Of a stretch of 64,000 nucleotides of DNA, positions 1-8,531 are shown piece after piece. This stretch comes from Sphingobacterium hotanense (GTDB lineage: Bacteria > Bacteroidota > Bacteroidia > Sphingobacteriales > Sphingobacteriaceae), in the NCBI RefSeq assembly GCF_008274825.1, contig NZ_CP030848.1, positions 2,046,001 through 2,110,000 of the forward strand, written 5' to 3'. The first letter of the stretch is position 1. Every line of letters starts with the position of its first letter. Under the pieces are notes generated by a model, which did no database searches, was not told the origin of the DNA, and saw only the letters and a list, made by a program, of their open reading frames with translations. A program made the position numbers and the translations under genes.

Positions 1-784
1 TTTGATTCTCAGCTTGTGCATTGTTGAAAGTTGCAACAGCAGCGTTATCTGCGTTGCTGCTTAATAAGCCGTAGCTAGAACCTATCGCTTCCGTTACTGT
101 TTGCTGTGCTAAGCTCGCGTTAGCATAACGGATGCGCATTCCCAAGCGAAGCTTTAGGGAGTTTCCAAATTTCTTCCATTTGTCGATGTTTCCAGCATAG
201 AAGAAATCAGAAGTGCCGTAGCTGGCGTCGCCTGTCGTTAATTTGCCCAATGCTGCATTTAACTTCAGAATTAAAGCCGGATAGATGTCCTCTTGTTTGT
301 CGAACTTTGGAGTTCTGTTAATTTCGGTGCTCGACTTTGTAATTTCCGAGAAAGGGATATCTCCAAAAAGATCCGTTAGACGTTGGAAAAGGAATACCTC
401 ATAAATTTCTGCGATAGCCAGTTTACTTCTCCCTGCGGGATCATTTTCTAGACCTTTGAGCTCTTCGCGAATTTGTGCAATATTTCTAAATAACTGATAA
501 TGCTGCGACCAGATTAGGTTTTCAGGACCTTCAAAATATCTTGAAACAGGGACAACCGGACCGCCTGCCCAATGTTGGATCCATGAACCAAATTTAGTGT
601 TCGGGAGCTCACCAGATTCTTGAAAAGTACCATCACGTAATACGCGGGCCATTAAAAGTGCGGGGTCGACTTCGGTCACCGAAGTCGGGGGAGTGTTTAT
701 TCTTTCGAAATCCTTTGTACATGACGCCGATGTCATCAATAGGGCGCCGATGCTTATATAGGTGATATATTTTAGAGTTTTCAT
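1..784 (-). CDS. SusD/RagB-like outer-membrane lipoprotein, 3' end outside window
   Basis: Open on the minus strand from an ATG at 784 to the window edge (261 codons), so the C-terminal half is missing. It begins MKTLKYITYISIGALL and reaches a lipobox-like SASC about 22 residues in, giving a surface lipoprotein. The downstream text (asparagine- and tryptophan-rich helices, WIQHWAGGPVVPVSRYF) resembles the SusD-like_2 type. SusD proteins cap the SusC barrel and bind the oligomeric substrate. It follows susC by 13 bases, which fixes the pairing. The substrate cannot be read from the sequence. Family confident; subtype moderately so. Confidence 0.85.
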   Translation of the reverse strand, partial: MKTLKYITYISIGALLMTSASCTKDFERINTPPTSVTEVDPALLMARVLRDGTFQESGELPNTKFGSWIQHWAGGPVVPVSRYFEGPENLIWSQHYQLFRNIAQIREELKGLENDPAGRSKLAIAEIYEVFLFQRLTDLFGDIPFSEITKSSTEINRTPKFDKQEDIYPALILKLNAALGKLTTGDASYGTSDFFYAGNIDKWKKFGNSLKLRLGMRIRYANASLAQQTVTEAIGSSYGLLSSNADNAAVATFNNAQAENQ

Positions 785-797
785 TGTTTTTATTGAT

Positions 798-3700
798 TTA
801 CAGGCCCATTGATAAATTAATTCCAAAGTTTCGCATCATTGGAAGAGATGTGGACTCAATACCAATCGATGAGTTATGCACGTTAAACGATGCCGATTCA
901 GGTGAGAATCCATCTGTTTTTCGTTGGAAATAGAATAGGTTTCTTCCGTAAACTCCAAGCTTTAAGTTCTTCACTGCTTTATGAGGAAGGAAGCTCTTCG
1001 GAAGGTTGTAGGATAGGCTGATTTCACGCATCGCGATATAGCTCATATCGTTGATCATCTCTTCAGATACCATGACTTCTTTATCGCTGGCGACCATGTT
1101 CCAGTAATCCTGTGCATTTACCTGTTTGCTGTTTTCTACTCCCGTGCTTACCCACTGGCCGTTTCCGTTCTGAGAAGCTACCATCCCTGAAGCCACATAA
1201 GTTCCATCACGACCCTCCAAAGTTTTCTTTGAAGTACCATAGATAATCTGCTCGCGATTAGATTGTGAGAAGATAATGCCACCCTGGCGAATATCCACCA
1301 ATACATGTAATGCAAATCCTTTATAACGTAAGTTATTGGAAAATCCGCCAATCCAATCCGGTTGAGCATTGCCTAAATCCGTTTCCACGCGGCCGGATGT
1401 ACGAAGTGGTAAACCTGTATTTGGATCGATCAATCTATTGCCAGCGTCATCTTTAATCCATGCGAATTGCGTACCGATCAATTGCCCGAAAGGTTTTCCA
1501 ACTTCGGCTACAACGTTGATACCTCTGTCCGTTGCCAATAAGAAAGTTTCTACGCCCGGATAAAGCGATTCTACTTTATTGCGGTTTCTGTTAAAGTTAA
1601 ATTGACTGGTCCATTCGAAGTTTTCCGTTTTTACAGGAGTACCCGATACGACAAATTCAAAGCCTTTATTGGAGATTTCACCTGCATTGATCCTATTCTT
1701 GACATACAAGCTTGACGGCGAAATAGGAACATCTAAGATTTGATTCTTCGTACGTGCTTCATAGTAAGTAAAGGATAGCGACAATCTGCTTGATAGGAAC
1801 CTAAAGTCCGCACCGGCCTCAATAGAGGTCGTCAACTCATTCTTTAGGTCCGGATCAGGAATGATCTCTGTATAAGACGCCATCGGAATACCGCCATGCG
1901 TGTACTGATTCAGACTATAGGCACCAGTCAACTGATACGGATTCCCTGAACTACCGGCTTGTGCCCAAGACGCTCTGATTTTAGCATAAGGCATTGTCGA
2001 AGATTTCCAGTTGAAAGCATCACTTAATACCAAGCTACTACTTACAGAAGGGTAGAAGAAAGAATTGTTCTTTTTGGACAGGGTAGAAGACCAGTCATTA
2101 CGTGCGGAGAAATCTACAAACCAATAATCGCGGAACGCAAACTGTCCCGACATATAAGCGGAGTTGATCTGTGATTCAATCAGATCAAAAAGATACGTGT
2201 TAGTCGTTGTGTTGTTGATAACGTAAAGGTTCGGAACAATAAACTGATTTCCCGTATTACCTGTTAAACGGAGATAGCGGCTTAGATGACTCGCTCCTAA
2301 GTTGAAACTTAGATTGATATCATCGTTTGCTGCAAAATTAGAGCTTGCTAAGAAGTCGTAATTATCCTCTCTGCTGCGAATAACCTCTTCACGGATGTCG
2401 CCTTTTCTATTTAAACTTTGATAGGTGTTAATCGGACGATATCTAAAACGCTGATCTGTATAGAAGTCCGTGCCGCCTGTAGCCGATAATTTTAACCATG
2501 GCATAACATCGTAGGATAGTCTCAACATCCCGATCAATCTATCGCGACGATCTTCATTGTGGTTTTCATTGATTGTCCAGAAGGGGTTAGCCGTCGAACT
2601 ATTCGTTGCATAGGTTTTTTCCAATCCTTCAAAAACGCCGGAAAAGCCCAGTTGTTTTTTTACCTCATCGGCTGTCCACTTGTAGCTGGAAGCGATACTA
2701 TTGCTTAAACTTCTAGGCTGACTGATGAATAAGTATGCTGGGTTATCCGCTGCATCTGAAACCGTCGGTCGATTCTCTGCTTGTTGGATTATGTAATTTG
2801 CTTTAACGTCAATATGTAGCTTATCGGTAATCTTTGCTTGCGAGCGAAGACCGAAGTTATTACGGTTTAACGTATTTGTAGGGATATATCCGTCGACATT
2901 CGTATTTGCATAAGAGAAACGGTAGTTAACTTTTTCATTTCCACCATCCACACTTAAGTTATTGACCCATTGTTTTTCGGTTTGGAAGAAACTTTTATAT
3001 GTATCTGCTGCGGGATTAAGAGCTAAGACATTTCCATACATATCTTCATATTGCTGCCCTTCCATACGCGCTCCCCAGCTTGCACGCGTTGTTCTGTCGC
3101 GGCCGCCGGACATTTTAGGAATACCAGCGTAGTTGTTCGCCAATGCTTCCGCCATCGACACGATAGTGCCATCGTCCTTACGGAAGTGGGTAAATGTTCC
3201 GTTCAAACCCTGCCCATATTCATTTTGAAAATCCGGTAATACCAGTCCTGTACCGATCGAGTAATCAGAATTGAAGTTAAAGTTTGTTTTACCGGCTTTT
3301 CCTGATTTCGTGGTAATCAGGATAACACCATTACTACCGCGTTGACCATAAAGTGCCGCAGCGTTAGGTCCTTTTAATACCGACATGCTTTCGATGTCAT
3401 CCGGGTTTATATTTCCAATACCATCGCCATAATCGGTTCCTCCCCATTGAGAAGGGGCAGATAGGTTCTGATTATCAATCGGAACACCATCCACCACATA
3501 TAGCGGCTGGCTATTCCCGATCAGCGAGTTATTCCCGCGGATGACAACCTTGGCAGAGCCACCAGCACCCGATGCGGCACGGCTTACTTGTACACCAGCA
3601 ACTTTACCGGATAGGGCATTCGCAACGTTCGCTTCTTTGCCGTTAGTCAGCTCGTCGCCTTTAAGCTCCGCAACGGTATAACCTAGAGCTTTTTTGTCAC

Positions 3701-4148
3701 GCTTGATACCCAAAGCCGTTACTACAACCTCTTCCAGGTTCTCAGCACTCGACTCTAATGTCACCGATAGCGATACTTTGTCGTTGCCCTTGATGTTATA
3801 GTCGCTTAATGTCTTCGAGCTATAGCCTAGGGAATTGAAGGTAAAGCTATAGCCCTGTCCATCTGGAATCTGACTGAAGCTAAACGTTCCTGCAGCATTA
3901 GTCACGGTAGTCTGTCTAAACGATTGTGTTTTGTTTTCAATTATAACTGTCACGCCTTCTACCGTGTTTCCATTGCCATCTCTCACGACGCCATTTACGC
4001 TAGCAGTGCTTTGTGCCATTCCGACCTGAACGCTCATGCTCATTGCGCCGCAAAGTGCCATGTGCAAGGCCCATGTGCTCTTAGGCCGAGAAAAGTGGAG
4101 CAGGAATGCTGTCAGCACTCCTTTTTTCTTGTGTAAATAATTACTCAT
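798..4148 (-). CDS. SusC/RagA-type TonB-dependent transporter, without STN domain
   Basis: About 1116 residues. The ATG at 4148 (MSNYLHKKK) is preferred over a TTG two codons upstream. A signal-peptide-like stretch ends near GMAQS, followed by a carboxypeptidase-regulatory-like beta domain (VNGVVRDGNGNTVEGV), a plug domain (EEVVVTALG, VVDGVPIDN, GQRGSNGVILITTKSG) and a long barrel ending in a short aromatic-poor tail. It imports an oligomer across the outer membrane using TonB energy. It sits 23 bases downstream of fecR and upstream of susD. Oddity: no STN signalling domain precedes the regulatory-like domain, although the gene follows its own sigma/FecR pair. Substrate unknown. Confidence 0.93.
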   Translation of the reverse strand: MSNYLHKKKGVLTAFLLHFSRPKSTWALHMALCGAMSMSVQVGMAQSTASVNGVVRDGNGNTVEGVTVIIENKTQSFRQTTVTNAAGTFSFSQIPDGQGYSFTFNSLGYSSKTLSDYNIKGNDKVSLSVTLESSAENLEEVVVTALGIKRDKKALGYTVAELKGDELTNGKEANVANALSGKVAGVQVSRAASGAGGSAKVVIRGNNSLIGNSQPLYVVDGVPIDNQNLSAPSQWGGTDYGDGIGNINPDDIESMSVLKGPNAAALYGQRGSNGVILITTKSGKAGKTNFNFNSDYSIGTGLVLPDFQNEYGQGLNGTFTHFRKDDGTIVSMAEALANNYAGIPKMSGGRDRTTRASWGARMEGQQYEDMYGNVLALNPAADTYKSFFQTEKQWVNNLSVDGGNEKVNYRFSYANTNVDGYIPTNTLNRNNFGLRSQAKITDKLHIDVKANYIIQQAENRPTVSDAADNPAYLFISQPRSLSNSIASSYKWTADEVKKQLGFSGVFEGLEKTYATNSSTANPFWTINENHNEDRRDRLIGMLRLSYDVMPWLKLSATGGTDFYTDQRFRYRPINTYQSLNRKGDIREEVIRSREDNYDFLASSNFAANDDINLSFNLGASHLSRYLRLTGNTGNQFIVPNLYVINNTTTNTYLFDLIESQINSAYMSGQFAFRDYWFVDFSARNDWSSTLSKKNNSFFYPSVSSSLVLSDAFNWKSSTMPYAKIRASWAQAGSSGNPYQLTGAYSLNQYTHGGIPMASYTEIIPDPDLKNELTTSIEAGADFRFLSSRLSLSFTYYEARTKNQILDVPISPSSLYVKNRINAGEISNKGFEFVVSGTPVKTENFEWTSQFNFNRNRNKVESLYPGVETFLLATDRGINVVAEVGKPFGQLIGTQFAWIKDDAGNRLIDPNTGLPLRTSGRVETDLGNAQPDWIGGFSNNLRYKGFALHVLVDIRQGGIIFSQSNREQIIYGTSKKTLEGRDGTYVASGMVASQNGNGQWVSTGVENSKQVNAQDYWNMVASDKEVMVSEEMINDMSYIAMREISLSYNLPKSFLPHKAVKNLKLGVYGRNLFYFQRKTDGFSPESASFNVHNSSIGIESTSLPMMRNFGINLSMGL

Positions 4149-4171
4149 AATCAATTAATATTTGTTTGTAC

Positions 4172-5194
4172 TTAGTTTTTCAATGCGACGATGTCCGTTT
4201 TGTGCAAATAGTTGATTTCTTTGATGATATCTACATAGGCATCGGGGGTATCCTTGAACGTCCCACTGAAATAGAAATTGGGCGCAAGGTAGGATGTTGT
4301 TTTTAACTTAATGTTAAAGTTATGCTGTAAAATGTTTAATAAATCTTTTATTGGAATATTTTTAATGATAATTCTCCTGCGTTCTTGCTTGTAAAAACCT
4401 TCTCGATCATATTCATTGTTCACGGTTTTTACCTCGGAGACAATTTTCTGTTGCAGATGATCAACGACGATTTCTCCGGATTTTTCAAAAAGCTTTTGGA
4501 TAGGCTTTTCACTTTTTAAATCCCTATCTATTATATCAATTTTACCTTCGATCAGTTGAACGCGCGTCGATTTTCCATAAATTTCATCGACGATAAAGGT
4601 GGTGCCGAGAGCCGTAGTGATCAGTTTGTCGGAGAAAACTCGAAATGGACGGTTTTTATCTTTTCGTACTTCGAAAGTCGCTTTACCTTTCAGTTCTATT
4701 TTACGCTCCTTTAAACTGGCAAAGTCTTCCGCAAACCGTATTTCAGATCCCTTTGCTAGCAAAATTCTGGAGCTGTCACTGCAATAAATCTCCATGTCAT
4801 CATTGCTCGAGTTGATATAGAAGAGGTTTCCAACGGGCATTGTCGTTGATTCAGATTTCGGAGATTTTTCCTGCGCAAGTGGGAGAGTAGGCTCCTTTTC
4901 TTTTTGGAGATGAACGACTATGCCAATAGCTAACAACACAGTAGCGGCGATAGCCGCATTAGTCATTACTAGTGAGCGTTTATTTGATTTGCGCTGAGAA
5001 TCGATTCTTGAAATAACTTGGACTTTCAATTTATCCTCTTCTGCATATCTTAAATCGCTTGTCAGATCCCAGTCGTTGGAGGAAAGGAATTCATCAAGAT
5101 CGACATCGTTCTCTTGCAAGAAGCGTTCAATCGCAGCCGATTCTTCCTTGTTAGATTTGCCTTGGAGGTATTTTTCAAATTGGTCTCGTGTCAT
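4172..5194 (-). CDS. FecR-family anti-sigma factor
   Basis: 340 residues. A cytoplasmic N-terminal region (MTRDQFEKYLQGKSNKEE) precedes one membrane segment near residues 74-95 (VMTNAAIAATVLLAIGIVVH). The periplasmic FecR domain follows (GSEIRF, ELKGKATFEVRKDKNRPF, ALGTTFIVDE, VQLIEGKIDI), then a C-terminal DUF4974-like segment (IKNIPIKDLLNILQHNFNI). In this family the protein holds the cognate ECF sigma factor until the paired transporter signals occupancy. It lies between the sigma gene (72 bases upstream) and susC (23 bases downstream), a standard Bacteroidota arrangement. Confidence 0.93.
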   Translation of the reverse strand: MTRDQFEKYLQGKSNKEESAAIERFLQENDVDLDEFLSSNDWDLTSDLRYAEEDKLKVQVISRIDSQRKSNKRSLVMTNAAIAATVLLAIGIVVHLQKEKEPTLPLAQEKSPKSESTTMPVGNLFYINSSNDDMEIYCSDSSRILLAKGSEIRFAEDFASLKERKIELKGKATFEVRKDKNRPFRVFSDKLITTALGTTFIVDEIYGKSTRVQLIEGKIDIIDRDLKSEKPIQKLFEKSGEIVVDHLQQKIVSEVKTVNNEYDREGFYKQERRRIIIKNIPIKDLLNILQHNFNIKLKTTSYLAPNFYFSGTFKDTPDAYVDIIKEINYLHKTDIVALKN

Positions 5195-5223
5195 AACTAT
5201 AATGAATACGACGGAAACTTTCG

Positions 5224-5236
5224 GTACCCCTAATGT
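5224..5236 (-). promoter_or_regulatory. Conserved TACC(C)CTAATGT box upstream of fecR
   Basis: GTACCCCTAATGT on the plus strand, 30-42 bases upstream of the fecR start. Nearly the same string, GTACCCTAATGT, occurs at 5825-5836 upstream of the sigma gene. TACCCTAAT also occurs at 7591-7599 and 8233-8241, and inverted at 40755-40763, always between genes. Seen in sequence; a promoter or regulatory role is inference. Confidence 0.3.
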
Positions 5237-5266
5237 TAAATAAATTTTATTCGTCTTTATTAGTCG

Positions 5267-5806
5267 CTATAGCAACTTCAAAAAGATCAGTAGCGCGAGA
5301 AAGTTAGAAAAAGATTTACGGATGGTTTTTAAGGCGAGTGCAATATGGTTTTCTACGGTGCGAGGTGAAATATTAAGTCGTGCGGCTATCTCCTTGTAAT
5401 TAAGATGCTCAAATCGACTTAATTTAAATACAAGCTTCCGCATGGGCGGTAGTTGATCGATCAGCCGCTCAACCTTTCCTTCAGTTTCTTTCCATTCGAG
5501 TTGGGTTAAACTATTCGGGGCATAGCTTGCCTGTGGAAGGCTCTCCATAGCATGTTTTCGTCGATACTCTTCTTTAACGATGTCCAGCAAGATGCTACGG
5601 GTAATGGTGAATATCTGAGCGTCTATAGAGCTAGCGATGTTTTTTTGCGTTATGTTTCGCCATAATTTGATGAATACCCGTTGCACCGTTTCCTCGGCAA
5701 TATAGGTCGATTTGGTTTTCGATAAAGCGTAATTATATACCTTTCTATTCCATTGCTGAAATAGAGTTTCAAACTCACGAGAGTCAAAATGTTGGGTACT
5801 GGACAT
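5267..5806 (-). CDS. ECF sigma-70 family RNA polymerase sigma factor
   Basis: 179 residues. Region 2 is visible at FETLFQQWNRKVYNYALSKT and ETVQRVFIKLWRNI; region 4 at QLPPMRKLVFKLSRFEHLN followed by the helix-turn-helix YKEIAARLNISPRTVENH. The last residues (FSNFLALLIFLKLL) are hydrophobic. As a FecI-like ECF factor it would direct polymerase to the susC/susD promoter when released by the adjacent FecR. It is the first gene of locus A and is transcribed divergently from the oxidoreductase at 5879, so both promoters lie within 5807-5878. Confidence 0.93.
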   Translation of the reverse strand: MSSTQHFDSREFETLFQQWNRKVYNYALSKTKSTYIAEETVQRVFIKLWRNITQKNIASSIDAQIFTITRSILLDIVKEEYRRKHAMESLPQASYAPNSLTQLEWKETEGKVERLIDQLPPMRKLVFKLSRFEHLNYKEIAARLNISPRTVENHIALALKTIRKSFSNFLALLIFLKLL

Positions 5807-5878
5807 AATTAGGCATGGTAAACTGTACCCTAATGTAGTTATTTTTAATTATATTAGAATAATCGTAAACCTTTTCCT

Positions 5879-7231
5879 ATGAACAATTTAATTCTCAATC
5901 GTCGCGATTTCATTGTTGCTGGTTCTGCCCTGTTTAGTCTTTCTGCATTACCCGGCTTGTTGAAGGCAAATACATTCAAAGGGGTTAGTAAAGTCGGTCT
6001 AATCGGTGCGGGATGGTATGGAAAGAGTGATTTGTTCCGTCTTTTACAAGTTCGAGACATCGAAGTATTAGCGGTATGTGATGTAGATAACAAACATTTG
6101 GAAGAGGCAGCGCGGCTAATCAGCGAACGACAGAAATCAAAACAAGTACCTAAAACTTATTCTGATTATCGAGAGATGCTTTCTGCACATCAGTTCGACT
6201 TGATTCTGATCGGAACTCCTGACCATTGGCATGCACTGCAGGCTATCGCGGCAATGGAAGCCGGTGCTCACGTTTATTTACAAAAACCCATCTCTGTTGA
6301 TGTGTTAGAAGGTGAAGCCATCTTAGCGACAGCGCGCCGCTTAAATCGAAAAGTCCAAATCGGGACGCAGCGGCGAAGTACAGAACATATGATAGAGGCA
6401 AAGGAGCAAATTGTTGATAAGGGGCTATTGGGGAATATCTCGCATGTCGAGATGTGTTGCTATTATCATATGCGGAATAATTCGAATCCCGAAGTGAAAC
6501 CCGTTCCTGAATTTCTCGATTACGAGTTATGGACGGGACCTGCACCCTTACGGCCTTATGATAACCTCCCGCATGGCGGTTGGTGGCGATCGTTTATGGA
6601 ATATGGAAATGGCATAACCGGCGACATGTGTGTGCATATGTTTGACACTGTTCGATGGATGCTTGGTTTAGGTTGGCCAAAGCGAATACATGCAAATGGC
6701 GGTATTTATGTGCAGAAAGAAGGGAAAGCTAATATAGCGGATACTCAAACCGCAATTTTCGAATATGATAATCTGAATTGTGTCTGGCAGCATAGGACCT
6801 GGGGACGGCCCACTGACCCTGAATTTCCTTGGGCATTTATCCTCTACGGCGATAAGGGGACTTTGAAGGGGAGCACCCTGAAATATGAGTTTACTCCGAT
6901 GAAAGGGGAGAAGATTGCAAAAGATGTTGTTTTGGAAAAAGAGGCATTTCCAGAAGATTTGAAAGAGCCGCGAATCGAGTTGAACTCGGCGCCAGCGACC
7001 AGACAACATATGAAAAATCTCTTGTCGGCTATAGAGAAAGATCACTTACCGGTTGCCGATATAGAGCAGGGGCATATTTCCACAGCCTCTTGCATCCTCG
7101 CTAACATCTCGATGAAACTAGGAAGAGCAGTTCAATATGATCCAGTACAAAGAGTATGCATAGATGATGCGGAGGCAACAAATCTGTTAAAAAGAGCGTA
7201 TAGACCCAATTGGGCACATCCATATCGCTAA
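5879..7231 (+). CDS. Gfo/Idh/MocA-family oxidoreductase, exported (Tat-like signal)
   Basis: 450 residues. The N-terminus has a twin-arginine-like motif, NRRDFIVAGSALFSL, so it is probably exported folded with its cofactor. A Rossmann motif follows (VGLIGAGWYGKSD), then the family-typical region YLQKPISVDV near residue 145 (usual form EKP; here QKP) and the C-terminal sheet domain (GNGITGDMCVHMFD). Members oxidise or reduce sugars or inositols with NAD(P), or perform NAD-assisted glycoside cleavage; the substrate is not predictable here. It diverges from the sigma gene of locus A and may serve that locus (inference). Confidence 0.88.
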   Translation: MNNLILNRRDFIVAGSALFSLSALPGLLKANTFKGVSKVGLIGAGWYGKSDLFRLLQVRDIEVLAVCDVDNKHLEEAARLISERQKSKQVPKTYSDYREMLSAHQFDLILIGTPDHWHALQAIAAMEAGAHVYLQKPISVDVLEGEAILATARRLNRKVQIGTQRRSTEHMIEAKEQIVDKGLLGNISHVEMCCYYHMRNNSNPEVKPVPEFLDYELWTGPAPLRPYDNLPHGGWWRSFMEYGNGITGDMCVHMFDTVRWMLGLGWPKRIHANGGIYVQKEGKANIADTQTAIFEYDNLNCVWQHRTWGRPTDPEFPWAFILYGDKGTLKGSTLKYEFTPMKGEKIAKDVVLEKEAFPEDLKEPRIELNSAPATRQHMKNLLSAIEKDHLPVADIEQGHISTASCILANISMKLGRAVQYDPVQRVCIDDAEATNLLKRAYRPNWAHPYR

Positions 7232-7749
7232 GCGATTGTAAACTAATCGCTAATGCTGTTTTTATACAGGAGTGGGAAAATTTCTTGCTAATGAACAACA
7301 CGATGTTATAATTTTCTCTGTAAAAGTTTGCGCCTTTTTAAAATATAAATGTACAACTTGCTGTAATAAATAATCCTAATAGGAATAAATATTTTCCATA
7401 GTAGATATCATAGTTTCCTATGCAACGAATTTTTGATTTGAATTCGGTGTTATTTGTCTAAAATGCACCTTATGAAGCTATTTATAAGGTTTTTGTTGGA
7501 TGCTGTACTAATTCTGGTAGATTGCTATAAAACTTAGGTACTAATGGAAGTTCAATCATAATGATAAATATAGTTTAATAATTTAAAATATACCCTAATA
7601 TTTAAGATAAACTATCGAAAACAGGTAATTATTTGTTTTTATTTCGCATTTGTGACTAATATCATTCTCTTAATATTAAAATAATGTAACATTTGTGTAA
7701 AGCAATTGATGTGTATTAGTACATATCTTGAAAGGTCTATTTATAAGGT
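7232..7749. other. Gene-free AT-rich stretch of about 520 bases
   Basis: No convincing ORF or structured RNA was seen. It holds the TACCCTAAT box (7591-7599) followed by TATCGAAAACAGGTAAT (7613-7629); the latter recurs with one change at 40776-40792. It must contain the promoter of the small gene at 7750. No clear Bacteroidota -33/-7 pair at the usual spacing was found. Confidence 0.4.
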
Positions 7750-8022
7750 ATGAAAAATAAAAAAGAACTGTTGGATCTCGGCACAGAAGCGGAAGCAAAA
7801 GCCGGTTTCAACTACAATGAAGGCTTATTAAGCCAATTTTTTGAAGGCACAGTACTTGAAAAAAGAACGCAACAGTATGTCGCTCCAAAAATATCGCTAG
7901 TGGTATTGGCGATGGAGGAAGGTATAGCTGCAGGTTCTGCGGTTGCTGTTCCGAACGACTCGAACGGACAAGTGATGCAAGAGTGGGAAGTAGAAAACAT
8001 TGACAAAACAATTTTGTGGTAA
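7750..8022 (+). CDS. Small conserved-looking protein of unknown function (90 aa)
   Basis: 90 residues with its own long leader region and a strong terminator 65 bases downstream, so it is a monocistronic unit and probably real. The N-terminal half is charged (MKNKKELLDLGTEAEAKAGF). The second half contains PKISLVVLAMEEGIAAGSA, a proline/asparagine-rich tail and a terminal tryptophan. There is no signal peptide or lipobox. My recollection is that short Bacteroidota proteins with a similar I-A-A-G-S-A tail exist, but I cannot name a family. The EEG|IAAGSA junction resembles a leader/core boundary of a peptide precursor; no processing or export gene is adjacent. Function unknown. Confidence 0.7.
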   Translation: MKNKKELLDLGTEAEAKAGFNYNEGLLSQFFEGTVLEKRTQQYVAPKISLVVLAMEEGIAAGSAVAVPNDSNGQVMQEWEVENIDKTILW

Positions 8023-8086
8023 TATCTGAGCATAAAAATCCTGTTATTCTCTCTTCCTAAAACAACGATTAACGACATAGGATTTT

Positions 8087-8133
8087 AATGGCCACGATCA
8101 AACTTGCCCTAGTTTGTTGTGGCCATTTTTTTT
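8087..8133 (+). terminator. Rho-independent terminator of the small gene
   Basis: AATGGCCAC..CAAAC pairs with GTTTG..GTGGCCATT around a short loop, followed by eight T (8126-8133). A strong, nearly perfect stem 65 bases after the stop at 8022. Confidence 0.9.
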
Positions 8134-8230
8134 CAAGCACTATCAAGAATTTTCACCATTTTGCTGTTTTGACCATCTCTTCGTGGTCGGTTCTGACCTC
8201 CGTCGACAGCTTCCCGAATCATACCCCATA

Positions 8231-8304
8231 TATACCCTAATCAAAGCCCTTCCAGAACGGGTTTGATTGGGTTATACATTGGTTTTGAAAGGGCTTTGAA
8301 AGGG
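8231..8304. repeat. Dispersed intergenic repeat, copy 1
   Basis: The right half, TGATTGGG..T....ATTGG.TTTGAAAGGGCTTTGAAAGGG, matches the repeat at 31420-31505, with 21 identical bases at its right end (8284-8304 = 31482-31502). The left half contains AATCAAAGCCC, partly complementary to the right arm. No ORF spans it. The rest of 8134-8230 and 8305-8408 shows nothing I can name. Confidence 0.65.
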
Positions 8305-8408
8305 AAGTGGACAGAAGTAGGTCAGGCTGGTATAGGAGCCAGTATTTCGAAAGATAAAATGCAGGTAAAAACCTATCATCAATTGACCGATAGGAAAGCC
8401 ATTAAAAT

Positions 8409-8455
8409 AAAACACCCGCAAAGGCATTGATAAAGCCTCAGCGGGTGTTTTTTAT
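8409..8455. terminator. Bidirectional hairpin terminator
   Basis: AAAACACCCGC (8409-8419) pairs perfectly with GCGGGTGTTTT (8441-8451), with an inner GGC/GCC pairing. T-rich sequence follows on the plus side and an A-rich tract precedes it, so it works on the minus strand too. It would end the BNR-repeat gene operon (8532-10212, minus). Confidence 0.85.
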
Positions 8456-8531
8456 GAACGTGTCTATTTTCAAAAGTCATCAAGCAACGGATGCCTGTTC
8501 TTTTTTCAATAGATGTGGCTAAGTGTTATTT

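Noticed and set aside
7690..7732. Bacteroidota -33/-7 promoter (TTTG at 7692, TATCTTG at 7724) before the small gene
   Set aside because: The 28-base spacing is well outside the usual 19-21, and the -7 match is weak.
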